Both the position numbers and the translations under genes were made by a program. A stretch of 64,000 nt of DNA from Algivirga pacifica (GTDB lineage Bacteria > Bacteroidota > Bacteroidia > Cytophagales > Flammeovirgaceae). The stretch spans positions 1 to 64,000 of the forward strand of contig NZ_BAABJX010000045.1 in the NCBI RefSeq assembly GCF_039543525.1. Reading direction: 5' to 3'. This document shows positions 51,825 to 60,883 of this stretch, one piece after another. The first letter of the stretch is position 1, and each line of letters starts with the position of its first letter. The notes beneath the pieces are model-generated. The model had not been told where the DNA came from. It did not search any database and was given only the letters and a program-made list of their open reading frames with translations.

Positions 51825-52482
51825 AGTAGCACCAAAGAATACGCCTGATTCCTCTCCAAAAAAGAAGGGAAGGAAGCCTGCGGACCTGCTGAGTAATGAT
51901 GAGTTTATCAAGGGGTTATGGCGGGAGAATCCAGTATTTGTACAAGTATTGGGGATGTGTCCGGTATTGGCAGTAACCAATACGGCAGAGAATGCTTTGG
52001 CGATGGGATTGGCGACGTCTTTTGTATTGCTGATGTCCAATGTATTGGTGTCTTCACTTCGGAATTTTATCCCTAAAGAAGTACGTATATCTTCCTATAT
52101 CCTGATCATCGCCACTTTTGTGACCATTATTGATTATGTGATACAATCCATCAGTGTAGAGTTACACAAGAGCCTGGGGGCCTTTATCTCCCTGATTGTG
52201 GTCAACTGTTTAATTCTAAGTAGGGCAGAGGCTTTTGCCTCAAAAAATACGATAGGAAAGTCAGTCAGTGATGCCTTAGGTATGGGAATGGGATTCACTT
52301 TTGCCTTGCTGTGTTTGGGAGTGGTAAGGGAGTTACTGGGTAGTGGAAGTATTTTTGGCTGGCAGTTGATGATGGATAATTTTCAGACCTGGATCATTAT
52401 GATTCTTCCGGCCGGAGGTTTTTTCACCTTAGCATTATGGCTTTTACTGTTTAATGGTCTTCAACTTAAAAAATCAAAGTAA
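51802..52482 (+). CDS. rnfE: Rnf complex subunit E
   Basis: A 226-residue six-helix membrane subunit containing NPVFVQVLGMCPVLAVTNTAENALAMG (core LGMCPVLAVT), with the cysteine that coordinates an intramembrane 2Fe-2S site shared with RnfA. The N-terminal basic stretch is longer than usual, and starts at 51802 or 51808 are both possible. Confidence 0.95.
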   Translation: MLMETLTKVAPKNTPDSSPKKKGRKPADLLSNDEFIKGLWRENPVFVQVLGMCPVLAVTNTAENALAMGLATSFVLLMSNVLVSSLRNFIPKEVRISSYILIIATFVTIIDYVIQSISVELHKSLGAFISLIVVNCLILSRAEAFASKNTIGKSVSDALGMGMGFTFALLCLGVVRELLGSGSIFGWQLMMDNFQTWIIMILPAGGFFTLALWLLLFNGLQLKKSK

Positions 52483-53054
52483 TGGATGCTTCATTATGGA
52501 AAATATTTATAGGAGCCAGTCTGATCAACAACTTTGTGTTGGCCTATTTTCTGGGAATATGTCCCTTTTTGGGAGTATCGGGTAAGTTATCCACAGCGAC
52601 GAAAATGGGAGCGGCAGTGATGTTTGTAATGTTGATCGCTTCTGTTTGTGCCTATGGGATTAATGCTTTGTTGGCAGCGATAAATGCTCCTTTTCTGAGC
52701 TTGATCAGTTATATCGTGGTGATCGCATCTACGGTACAATTGGTAGAGATGTTTATCAAGAAAATGAGTCCGGCCTTGTTTCAGTCTTTGGGAATATTTC
52801 TTCCCTTGATTACGACGAACTGTGCTATTCTTGGATTAGTATTATTCCAGACTAGTAAAGGATATGGTTGGCTGCAAAGTATTGTATTTGCCTTGGGGGC
52901 AGGAGTTGGGTTTACCATAGCTCTCGTATTAATGGCAGGGTTACGGGAACGACTGGACTTTGCCGAAACACCCCATATGGTAAAGGGAGTTGCCCTTACT
53001 TTATTGGTTGCAGGTATATTATCTCTATCGTTTATGGGTTTCTCTGGATTATAA
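52482..53054 (+). CDS. rnfA: Rnf complex subunit A
   Basis: A 190-residue six-helix subunit, paralogous to RnfE with inverted topology, holding FLGICPFLGVSGK and the TTNCAILG half-motif. It pairs with RnfE around the intramembrane Fe-S centre. The gene shares its first base with the rnfE stop. Confidence 0.95.
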   Translation: MDASLWKIFIGASLINNFVLAYFLGICPFLGVSGKLSTATKMGAAVMFVMLIASVCAYGINALLAAINAPFLSLISYIVVIASTVQLVEMFIKKMSPALFQSLGIFLPLITTNCAILGLVLFQTSKGYGWLQSIVFALGAGVGFTIALVLMAGLRERLDFAETPHMVKGVALTLLVAGILSLSFMGFSGL

Positions 53055-53066
53055 GAAGTGAGAGAT

Positions 53067-53267
53067 ATGATGTCTTATTTTACGTCAATTGGATTCATAG
53101 TACTTATCCTACTTTTCTGGGTAGGTATACAAGCTGCCTGGAAAGTCTTGTTTTCTGACTATAGACAAGAAGAGGATGCTTTAGCGAATAGGTCTTCTTG
53201 TGCAGGGTGCAAATGTAAAACAGATGTCTGCAAAAGGAAGGTGAAAGAGAATGTATATCATCTCTAA
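53067..53267 (+). CDS. Small cysteine-rich membrane protein of the rnf operon
   Basis: A 66-residue protein with one N-terminal transmembrane helix (about 8-28) and a cytosolic-looking tail carrying the cluster CAGCKCKTDVCKRK. The arrangement resembles FeoB-associated Cys-rich membrane proteins but lies 12 bp after rnfA, inside the rnf operon. It may help Fe-S or electron transfer within Rnf. ATG 53067 has a better ribosome-site context (AAGTGAGAG upstream) than an in-frame GTG at 53058. Confidence 0.7.
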   Translation: MMSYFTSIGFIVLILLFWVGIQAAWKVLFSDYRQEEDALANRSSCAGCKCKTDVCKRKVKENVYHL

Positions 53268-53301
53268 AATTTAAAAATTCCACATTAAAAATTTCAATGC
53301 C

Positions 53302-54159
53302 ATGACACAAATCGCTGATTACAATGTCGATCAAACTTATTCCGCTAAGGTAAGACGTACGATGCGTCTCACACCGGAAGATACTGAGGAGGTAAGAGAG
53401 ATTGTTTTGGAAGTATTGGATCCTGATTTTGAATGTCAGATCAACCAAAGTTTTGGAGTATTGGTCAGAACCTCTGACCTATTTGGAAAGATGCATCAAC
53501 ACAGGCTGTACAGTGTGGCTGATGTTCCTAAAAGAGAAAATGGAAATCAGGTGATCACATTATTGGTAAGACGATGTGATTACGTAGATGAGTTTAGTGG
53601 AGAGCTATACAAAGGAGTATGCTCCAATCATCTGTGTAACTTGAGAGAGGGTGACTTGCTCACGATTACAGGGCCTTATGAGATGGCATTCCAGATACCG
53701 TCATCTAATACTGCAAATATACTGATGATAGGAATAGGAACAGGTATTGCACCTTTCCGGGCATTTACCAAAAGTCTCTATGGACAGTATGCCGATTGGA
53801 AAGGTAAGGTAAGGTTGTACTACGGAGCAAACAGTGGCTTGGAAATGCTTTACCTGAATGATGCCAAAGGAGATTTGACTAATTACTATGATCAGAAATC
53901 ATTTGAAGCTTTCAAGGCTGTAAGTCCAAGACCAAAATGGGCAGATCCTATAGCATTGGATGAAGTATTAGAAAGTCAAGCAGAGGAAATCAAGGAAATG
54001 CTGGCCTCCAGTAATACCTATGTATATGTAGCGGGACATGAACGCCTAAGACATAATATGGATAAAGCATTTACCACGATTATGGGGTCATGGGAGGATT
54101 GGCTAAGCAGAAAAGCAGAATTGATTGCTGGCAATAAATGGGCAGAAATCATCTACTAG
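53302..54159 (+). CDS. Ferredoxin/flavodoxin-NADP reductase
   Basis: A 285-residue plant-type ferredoxin-NADP reductase: FAD motif RLYSVAD (about residue 68), a second FAD-binding loop LVRRCDYVDEFSGELYKGVCS, NADP motif GIGTGIAPFRAF (about 143-154), and a C-terminal aromatic Tyr that stacks on the flavin (AEIIY). Placed between rnfA and rnfB it could move electrons from PFOR-reduced ferredoxin to NADP, parallel to Rnf. Confidence 0.9.
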   Translation: MTQIADYNVDQTYSAKVRRTMRLTPEDTEEVREIVLEVLDPDFECQINQSFGVLVRTSDLFGKMHQHRLYSVADVPKRENGNQVITLLVRRCDYVDEFSGELYKGVCSNHLCNLREGDLLTITGPYEMAFQIPSSNTANILMIGIGTGIAPFRAFTKSLYGQYADWKGKVRLYYGANSGLEMLYLNDAKGDLTNYYDQKSFEAFKAVSPRPKWADPIALDEVLESQAEEIKEMLASSNTYVYVAGHERLRHNMDKAFTTIMGSWEDWLSRKAELIAGNKWAEIIY

Positions 54160-54165
54160 CCAGTT

Positions 54166-54412
54166 GTTCATGTTGTTTAGTTGAGCTTCGCTCGTTCATA
54201 TTGTTTAGTTGTTATATAGAGTTTAAACAACAGTAATGTCATTGACCTAGTGAGATAGAAGGCATAAAAATTAAATTTCTATTCTGATGATACAATGTAG
54301 CCCCTTGCCTCACGCACGGTCTGTAGGACAAGGGGCCACGGAAGAATAGTATACCGAATAGCTGAACAACTAAACATCATGAACGAGCGAAGCTCCACTA
54401 AACAATATGAAC
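54166..54412. repeat. Large inverted repeat with about 48-bp arms inside the rnf operon
   Basis: The left arm 54166-54213 and right arm 54364-54412 are inverted copies at roughly 44 of 48 positions. Each arm contains two copies of GTTCAT(A/G)TTGTTTAGT around a mini-hairpin GAGC-TTC-GCTC. The interior holds the repeat at 54277-54370. No gene is present in 54160-54499. Confidence 0.7.
54277..54370 (+). repeat. Diverged intergenic repeat, copy B (partner at 7839)
   Basis: It has TTTCTATT, ATGTAGCCCCTTGCCTCACG, and CGAATAGCTGAAC in the order seen at 7839-7915, with an expanded stem CCCCTTG/CAAGGGG. It lies between the arms of the large inverted repeat. Confidence 0.5.
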
Positions 54413-54419
54413 AAAAAGC

Positions 54420-54488
54420 CTCAACTCACCAAAGGTGAAACTCAACAGCCCGAAGGGCTACTCAACCAGCCGCGTAAGCGGCCTCAAC
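54420..54488 (+). repeat. Tandem array of three mini-hairpins separated by CTCAAC
   Basis: Four CTCAAC spacers (54420, 54441, 54461, 54483) alternate with hairpins TCACC-AAA-GGTGA, AGCCC-GAA-GGGCT and GCCGC-GTAA-GCGGC. Hairpin sequences differ but each is self-complementary; period is 20-22 bp. It ends 12 bp before rnfB. Confidence 0.6.
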
Positions 54489-54499
54489 AATAACCGCCT

Positions 54500-55363
54500 A
54501 TGTCTATTTTAACTGCATTTATCGCTTTGGGAGGACTGACGTTACTTCTCGCCTTACTGCTCGTAGTAGCCAATAAGAAACTATATGTATACGAAGATCC
54601 TCGCATTGATCAAGTAGACAATATGCTTCCGCATGCCAATTGCGGTGCCTGTGGTTTTCCGGGATGTCGACCATTTGCAGAAGCATTGGTGGCTCAAAAG
54701 ACTGCTCCTTCTAAATGTACTGTCAATACGGAAGAGGGCAAGCAAGCTATAGCTGCTTACCTGGGAGTAGCATCTGGTGCTGAAGAAAAGCGGGTGGCTC
54801 GTTTGGCCTGTGGAGGAGGAGATAATGTCGCTTATCGCAATGCTCAATACCGAGGAATGACAAGCTGCCAGGCAAGTGCTTTAGTAGCGGGAGGAGATAA
54901 GGATTGTACCTGGGGATGTCTAGGACTGGGGGACTGTGCCGTATCCTGTACATTCGGAGCGATAGAGATGGATGCCAATGGGCTACCAAGGGTTAATGAG
55001 GATAAGTGTACCGCTTGTGGGGATTGTGTAGATGCTTGCCCTAAAGGCTTGTTCTCTATAGAACTAGCGGAGAACCGATTATGGATTAATTGTAAAAGTA
55101 AGAAAGAAGGAGATGAGGTATTGACTGCTTGTCAGGTAGGATGTACGGCTTGTGGAAAATGTGTAATGGATGCAGCTGGATTAATTCACATGCAAGACAA
55201 TTTACCGGTGATTGATTATCAAAAAGGACAATTGACTCAAGAACCAATGCAGCGATGTCCAACCGGTGCAATTGTTTGGCTAGATAAGGAAAAAGGAATT
55301 GTCAAGGGAGAAGGGGCGAAAAAGATAATCAGGAAGGAAGCTTTGGGTAATCATTGTTCGTAG
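54500..55363 (+). CDS. rnfB: Rnf complex subunit B
   Basis: A 287-residue RnfB, the ferredoxin-facing subunit. In order: an N-terminal membrane helix (about 5-25), the NCGACGFPGC 4Fe-4S motif (about 50-59), then several ferredoxin-like clusters (CTWGCLGLGDCAVSC, CTACGDCVDACP, CQVGCTACGKC). It receives electrons from reduced ferredoxin, here probably made by the PFOR 11 kb upstream. It is displaced from the other rnf genes by the FNR gene and the 340-bp repeat block. Confidence 0.95.
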   Translation: MSILTAFIALGGLTLLLALLLVVANKKLYVYEDPRIDQVDNMLPHANCGACGFPGCRPFAEALVAQKTAPSKCTVNTEEGKQAIAAYLGVASGAEEKRVARLACGGGDNVAYRNAQYRGMTSCQASALVAGGDKDCTWGCLGLGDCAVSCTFGAIEMDANGLPRVNEDKCTACGDCVDACPKGLFSIELAENRLWINCKSKKEGDEVLTACQVGCTACGKCVMDAAGLIHMQDNLPVIDYQKGQLTQEPMQRCPTGAIVWLDKEKGIVKGEGAKKIIRKEALGNHCS

Positions 55364-55410
55364 TGCTACGTATCTCATACACTGAGGCAAACTTGTTCTC
55401 ATAATATAAA

Positions 55411-55457
55411 AAGTAAGGACACGCACGACATATACTGCCAATAGCGTGTCCTTTTTG
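55411..55457 (+). terminator. Terminator of the PFOR-rnf operon
   Basis: GGACACGC (55417-55424) pairs with GCGTGTCC (55444-55451), followed by five T residues. A second small palindrome (about 55489-55513, ending in T residues) follows, facing the convergent T9SS gene. Confidence 0.85.
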
Positions 55458-55510
55458 TGAAATGTAATCAGTACTCTGCACTCTATGCAAGGTGAATATT
55501 CACACCTTTT

Positions 55511-58500
55511 TTATTCTTTAATCACTTTAAAGCTATCAATCACCCCAGTAGAATCGTTCTCGAGTACGACCTGATAAATACCAAATGGTAGACCACTGAT
55601 GTTAACAATCGCCTCTCCTTCAGTCAGAACCTGACGATCAACCACTTTTATGCCACTGGTATTATACAAAGTCACATAAACTGCTTCACTGACCTGCTTA
55701 TCTACTAGTGTTACATTCAAGGTATTTACTGCTGGGTTAGGGTAGAAGTTAGCGACCCTGGTATTAGAATTACCAGCATCTGTACTGATGATGAATTTCA
55801 CTTGCTTGAAGCAACGTTCTCCACTACAAAGTAGGGTATATGCCTTTAACACATAGAAGCCTTCTTCATTTACCGTTAGACCTACGTCTGAACGGAACTC
55901 ATATGGAGGATTGGCATTAATCGTTTCTGAATCTATTAATACCTCAACTCCATTTTCCACTCTATACAAATCAAAATCGACAATATGTGGGGCTTCCACC
56001 CAATCTTCTAGTCTTAGTGATGGATAGAAGGTCGTTCCTGGTGCATAGGTTTGTAGATTATCGATTCCCTGAATAGACCAAATCAAATCATCACAGACTT
56101 GCTCGGCACCCTCTCCTGCGACAAATTGTAACTGATAGAAGCATGTACCATCATTACCAAAGTCAGCATAGAACTTCACTTTCATTAGGGAGGAGCGATC
56201 TGCAGTCCACTGGAAGTTGAACGGTGCGTTCGTATCTTCACTGACTAGGATCTCATTCTCTGTTCCTAGTCCCACTACTTCAAACAATCGGTACGTGATT
56301 TTATTTGGTACACGAGGCCAACCGTCCGTGTTAACCGTGATATTCAAGGTATCTCCCAGTTCGATGGCATGTCCTTCATGCACACCTTCCAACTGCCAGT
56401 CGAGCGTTTCACAAATCGGGAATGGATTAGAGGATCCCTCTCCGTTGACATAAAACAACACTTGCTTAAAGCAAACCTCTCCGCCCGGTAGATGGACATA
56501 GACTTTTACTTTGTATATACCTCCAACTGTTGGAACAAAGGCTGTGCTATCATTGTACTGATAAGGAGCAGTATTGTCTAAGTATTCATCCAGTAAGTTT
56601 TCTTGTGAACCTTCCTGTTTATATATTCTGAAGATTACCTTCTCAGGAGTAGGGGTCCAGTTATCAGACAAAGCGCTGAAGTATAGTGATTCGCCTTTAT
56701 CGTAATACTCTCGGGCTATCACCCCATCAATTGACCAGTTTAATACACCGCAATTGCCGTCTACTGCAGAAACACTGAATGGAATTTCATAGCAGCAGTT
56801 AACAGTATCTGGGGCATATGGAGGAGCAAATTGCTGACACACCTCTAAACTGTAATCCCCAGCTCCACTATCGATAAAATCAATACCTTGCTCATCGAAT
56901 ATATAAGGAACGGTAGTATCTGTTTGGAAATTGACGATAGTCTTCACATTTCCATCGATACGATATAAAGTGAAACTTACTTGTTCTGAAGAAATCGCAC
57001 GTTGATCTTCTTTATTTAGAGAAATATAGAGGCGTTCATCCTGACGGTATGTTACATCGTATTCTACACCAGAGAACTTCCAATATTGTTTCAGTGCGTT
57101 ACACTTAAAGTCTACGACCTCTACAAAAACCTCTGCTCGTAAGCTTTCACATCCGGTGCTATCAATGGTACAGCTGACATAGAAGGTAGTGCTTTCTTGT
57201 AAAGTATCTGTCAAGAAGCTATTTCCTATGGAGATAATATCATTAGAACTTTCTGAAGTATACCAGGTATAGGTTACACCGGCTGCACTATCTGCAAATT
57301 CTAATAAAGCCTGCGTTCCAATACAGATACGTTCATTAATTGCTGCAGGAGTATCTGGAATCGTATTACCTCCTCCAATCGTTATTGTTTCTACACTTGT
57401 ACAACCATTTGCATCGGTGACGGTTACGTCATAGGTACCTGGATCTAGATCTAGGCGATCTTTCGTGGTAGCTCCGTCGGACCAAAGGTAAGTATAAGGG
57501 GTAGCACCTCCTGTGATAGACAGTATCACCGAGCCTTTTCCATCATTGTCGCAAGTCGCATTTTGAAGATCATCTATCGTGATTCCTAGGGCAGTATTCT
57601 CCGTAATGTCAAAGGAAAGCATTTCTGAACAGAAGCTTACGACATCGGTCACTGTGACACTATAAGACCCTGCAGCTAAAGTTCCTATATTCGGAGCAGT
57701 AGAAGTAAAGCCCAAAGGTCCTGTCCACAGGTAAGTATAGGTGCCTGATCCACCTGTAACGGTTAAGTTCACTTCTCCTGTCAGGTCTCCGTTACATAGG
57801 ACATTGGTTAATGAGGTATAGAGGGCTAGTTTATTGGTACGGACCGCATAGTCTTCGACTTCTCCCTCTATAGCCAGTCCACAAGAACGCTCATCCAAAC
57901 TGTTGGTAGCTGTGTTATCACTCAATTGATCATAAGAGATCCGAACACGTAAATAGGTCACTGTATCACTGAAGCAACTCAACTCAGACCAGTTAAAAGA
58001 TAGATCGCCACTTCCTTGTCCGACTGTTGTGGTACGTATTTCATCAGCAGAAAACTGTCCATCCTCATTTAAGTCTAACCAGGCGTAAACATAGGCCGTT
58101 TGATTTAGGGTGTTGGTATATGGTACCTGTACGGAAAAATCAAAATCAAGAGAAAGTGATGTTGAAAGCGCATCTTCATCATCAGAATTGGCATCTACTC
58201 CCAAGGCATCGCCTTCAAAGGTAACCGCACTTCCCAAGGTGAGCACAGGGTCATTTTCAATATAATGACGCGGCCCATCACTGTTGACTGTTGTTTTATA
58301 CGAATCTGGTGCATCACCATAATCCAATTGAATTACCGCCAATGCACAACGAGCCCCATCATTATTACTTGATGCAGGCCCTTGTGTGAAAAAGGTAGAT
58401 GTGACTGTGGTTGCTGTATCAGCAATGGTATGAGTTAAAGGGACTTGAAAGATTCTTCCTGAATTATTATTACTAACGTATAAGTTTCCATCTAAGTCAT

Positions 58501-59134
58501 AGTAGACAGCTCCAAAACCACCAGTTTGAGAAGTAATGTCTCCTGATAAAGGAATATTAAAGATTAAGTTACCTGCCGTATCCTCTTTTACTAAATTATT
58601 ACCAGACCGTACGGAGTAAAGGAAATCATCTACAGGGTTGAAAGCCCAATCGCTCCCTGTGGGGTTGGTAGAAGGAAAATCCCTGATAAATACAGGTCCC
58701 GTCCCATCCACATCCGAAAGATCTATTTCTTGTGTAGAATCTCTTCCGGGAGAATGTATATAGTATCGTCCGCTGGTGTTAATATCACCAATGATATAAC
58801 TCCCTGTTGACATTCCAGGTACGGTAATGATTGTTACGGCATATGTAGAGGGATCTATTCTTACAAGCTGATTGGTTTGTGATCGATATGCATATAGATA
58901 GCCGTCTACAGGGTTAAATGCAGCGGCATTTAAGGTGCGATTAGCACTTTCATTACCCAGTATATCATCAATAACTAAAGTAGTATCTCCAGTGACTAGA
59001 TCTACTTCATAAAGGTCTGTTAAGCTGTTTTGAAATAGGTAGGCTTTTCCGGGACAGTTTACTTGGGCTACTGATCGTGTTAAAGAACTCAATAGTAGCA
59101 CCATGAATATCCCCAAAAGAGTAATTCTTTTCAT
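55511..59134 (-). CDS. Large secreted multidomain protein with type IX secretion signal
   Basis: A 1207-residue protein. In order: signal peptide ending SVAQV; a DUF6923-like propeller-type region (about 25-270); a GEVED-like module (about 330-440, YVYAWLDLNEDGQFSADE then EGEVEDY); two SprB-like repeats (about 440-600, GGSGTYTYLW and GGATPYTYLW); an Ig-like segment (about 600-675); four related repeats of 105-117 residues starting near 677, 794, 907 and 1012 (W-x-[IL]-x-G, then CFKQVxF-like ends); and a T9SS type A sorting domain (about 1125-1207, FYPNPAVNTLNV). Probably a cell-surface adhesin or gliding-associated protein. No catalytic domain was seen. Confidence 0.88.
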   Translation of the reverse strand: MKRITLLGIFMVLLLSSLTRSVAQVNCPGKAYLFQNSLTDLYEVDLVTGDTTLVIDDILGNESANRTLNAAAFNPVDGYLYAYRSQTNQLVRIDPSTYAVTIITVPGMSTGSYIIGDINTSGRYYIHSPGRDSTQEIDLSDVDGTGPVFIRDFPSTNPTGSDWAFNPVDDFLYSVRSGNNLVKEDTAGNLIFNIPLSGDITSQTGGFGAVYYDLDGNLYVSNNNSGRIFQVPLTHTIADTATTVTSTFFTQGPASSNNDGARCALAVIQLDYGDAPDSYKTTVNSDGPRHYIENDPVLTLGSAVTFEGDALGVDANSDDEDALSTSLSLDFDFSVQVPYTNTLNQTAYVYAWLDLNEDGQFSADEIRTTTVGQGSGDLSFNWSELSCFSDTVTYLRVRISYDQLSDNTATNSLDERSCGLAIEGEVEDYAVRTNKLALYTSLTNVLCNGDLTGEVNLTVTGGSGTYTYLWTGPLGFTSTAPNIGTLAAGSYSVTVTDVVSFCSEMLSFDITENTALGITIDDLQNATCDNDGKGSVILSITGGATPYTYLWSDGATTKDRLDLDPGTYDVTVTDANGCTSVETITIGGGNTIPDTPAAINERICIGTQALLEFADSAAGVTYTWYTSESSNDIISIGNSFLTDTLQESTTFYVSCTIDSTGCESLRAEVFVEVVDFKCNALKQYWKFSGVEYDVTYRQDERLYISLNKEDQRAISSEQVSFTLYRIDGNVKTIVNFQTDTTVPYIFDEQGIDFIDSGAGDYSLEVCQQFAPPYAPDTVNCCYEIPFSVSAVDGNCGVLNWSIDGVIAREYYDKGESLYFSALSDNWTPTPEKVIFRIYKQEGSQENLLDEYLDNTAPYQYNDSTAFVPTVGGIYKVKVYVHLPGGEVCFKQVLFYVNGEGSSNPFPICETLDWQLEGVHEGHAIELGDTLNITVNTDGWPRVPNKITYRLFEVVGLGTENEILVSEDTNAPFNFQWTADRSSLMKVKFYADFGNDGTCFYQLQFVAGEGAEQVCDDLIWSIQGIDNLQTYAPGTTFYPSLRLEDWVEAPHIVDFDLYRVENGVEVLIDSETINANPPYEFRSDVGLTVNEEGFYVLKAYTLLCSGERCFKQVKFIISTDAGNSNTRVANFYPNPAVNTLNVTLVDKQVSEAVYVTLYNTSGIKVVDRQVLTEGEAIVNISGLPFGIYQVVLENDSTGVIDSFKVIKE

Positions 59135-59479
59135 AGTGGTGCTTGTAATATGTGTTGTGGGTTATTTTTGATAACTATGAAGCCTTTTTATATATCAATG
59201 GCATTAGATGGTAGTATTCCAATTACCTCGGCTAGTAGTGTTGTTTAATATTTATTAATATTAGTAAATACTTTTAGAATAAAGTATTCACAACTAAAGC
59301 GTTGTACGTAAGGTATTTCTAGTCAAAAAACTTTTAATCAACTCAATCCAATACTATTCTTTTATTATTACAAGAAAAAAAGTAGTAAGGGCCCTTCATG
59401 GGATGAAGACACCTTGTCCAAAGGTCATTTGATATTGTCTTATAGTTAGAAGAATCAAAAACTATTTAACAAATAAGGA
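59135..59479. promoter_or_regulatory. Divergent intergenic region with an 8-bp inverted repeat
   Basis: AATACTTT-N6-AAAGTATT (59267-59288) is a perfect palindrome midway between the T9SS protein gene and a lipoprotein gene, a possible shared operator. No clear TAnnTTTG box was found on either strand. Confidence 0.35.
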
Positions 59480-59950
59480 ATGAGACTCATTATTAGCAGT
59501 TTAATTACACTTTTATTTACCTTCACTTCTTGCACTAGTACATTCGATAAAGAACTTGACCAATTTGAGGGGACTTGGATATTGCTAGATTTGACTTATA
59601 CTAATCTGGAGGGAGAGCAAAAACGAATAAGCGATTTAGCAACAACACTAACATTTACGGATGAAGAGGTTTCCGGTATGTTAGCGAGGAAAGGGTATCA
59701 GGATACTAATGGAGTGCGTTATGATTTTGTGTATCAGGTAGATCATTTGAATGCTACCATGGATATGAGTTTTGAAGGCATTGGGCCGGATTTACCGGTG
59801 GATGCTATGGGAAGAGCACAGGTTGTCAAGTATGATTTATCAGAATGGGAATTAGTTTTGTCTGCAGAATATGAGTATCATTCGGATGTATTGATCGAGC
59901 CGGAACGTTTAGAGGTAGAATATACCTTTGTTAAGGCGGGGGAAGAATAA
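59480..59950 (+). CDS. Small lipocalin-like lipoprotein
   Basis: A 156-residue lipoprotein (lipobox TSCT near residue 18) with the pattern FEGTWILLDLTYTNLEG and alternating beta strands, as in lipocalin-like proteins of Bacteroidota. Ligand and role are unknown. It converges on tsf across a bidirectional terminator. Confidence 0.65.
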   Translation: MRLIISSLITLLFTFTSCTSTFDKELDQFEGTWILLDLTYTNLEGEQKRISDLATTLTFTDEEVSGMLARKGYQDTNGVRYDFVYQVDHLNATMDMSFEGIGPDLPVDAMGRAQVVKYDLSEWELVLSAEYEYHSDVLIEPERLEVEYTFVKAGEE

Positions 59951-59971
59951 CAACTCCTGTACGGATAAAAG

Positions 59972-60012
59972 AAAAGCGTCATACCCTTTCAGGTGATGAC
60001 GCTTTTTATTTT
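59972..60012. terminator. Bidirectional terminator between the lipoprotein gene and tsf
   Basis: AAAAGCGTCAT (59972-59982) pairs with ATGACGCTTTT (59995-60005). T tracts lie on the + side and A tracts on the other side, so it serves both convergent genes. Confidence 0.85.
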
Positions 60013-60052
60013 TATGTCAGCAAGAACCTAAGCTCTTGTGAACAGGCAGAAC

Positions 60053-60883
60053 TTATGCAGTAGTTGCTACTCTCTGGAAGTTAACTACTTTAAGGCCTTT
60101 CTGAGTGTTGTCCAAGAATTGAGCAACAGTTACTGAAGGATCCTTAACGAATGCCTGCTCAGTAAGCGTGTTATCTTTCAAGAATTTTTTCACGTAACCG
60201 TCAGCGATACGGTCTACGATGTTCTCTGGCTTGCCTTCTTCTAATGCTTTCTCACGACCGAATGCTCTCTCTTTCTCAATAGTAGCTGAATCAACCGCAT
60301 CAGGGTTAACCGCTAGAGGGCTCATCGCAGCGATTTGCATACCTACAGATCTACCTGCTTCAACTACGTCAGCATCGCCAGCTCCTTCAAGCTCAACAAC
60401 AACACCAACTTTACGTCCGTGCTTGTAAACAGCTACTTTCTCAGCTTTAGTGTAAACGTATCCTGAAACGTGTACTTTCTCACCGATTTTACCGATAAGC
60501 TCAGTAGCTTTAGCCTCAAGAGTTTCGCCTTCTACTTCGATAGCCATCAACTCCTCTTTTGTTGCTGGTTTGTGCTCGATAGCTGCCTTAAGGATAGTTT
60601 CACCAAGACCAACGAAAGAATCGTTTACAGCTACAGGCTCAGTCTCACAACCAAGAGCGATAACGATTGCTTCAGAGTTGTCCTCGCTAGTCCAAGTGAA
60701 AACATCTCCTTCTGAAGTCTCTCTGTCAGCTCTTTTTGCTGCTACTTTCTGTCCTTTCTTACGAAGGATCTCAGTTGCTGCGTCAAAATCACCGTCTGCT
60801 TCCTGTAGGGCTTTTTTACAATCCATCATACCCGCCCCTGTGATAGTTCTAAGCTTCTGAACGTCTTTTGCTGTAATAGCCAT
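60053..60883 (-). CDS. tsf: Translation elongation factor Ts
   Basis: A 276-residue nucleotide exchange factor for EF-Tu. It has the UBA-like N-terminus with LRTITGAGMMDCKKAL (about residues 10-26) followed by the core domains and the usual helical elements. The length is normal. It lies downstream of rpsB, with the 55-aa gene and a long hairpin between, the typical rpsB-tsf pairing apart from that insertion. Confidence 0.97.
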   Translation of the reverse strand: MAITAKDVQKLRTITGAGMMDCKKALQEADGDFDAATEILRKKGQKVAAKRADRETSEGDVFTWTSEDNSEAIVIALGCETEPVAVNDSFVGLGETILKAAIEHKPATKEELMAIEVEGETLEAKATELIGKIGEKVHVSGYVYTKAEKVAVYKHGRKVGVVVELEGAGDADVVEAGRSVGMQIAAMSPLAVNPDAVDSATIEKERAFGREKALEEGKPENIVDRIADGYVKKFLKDNTLTEQAFVKDPSVTVAQFLDNTQKGLKVVNFQRVATTA

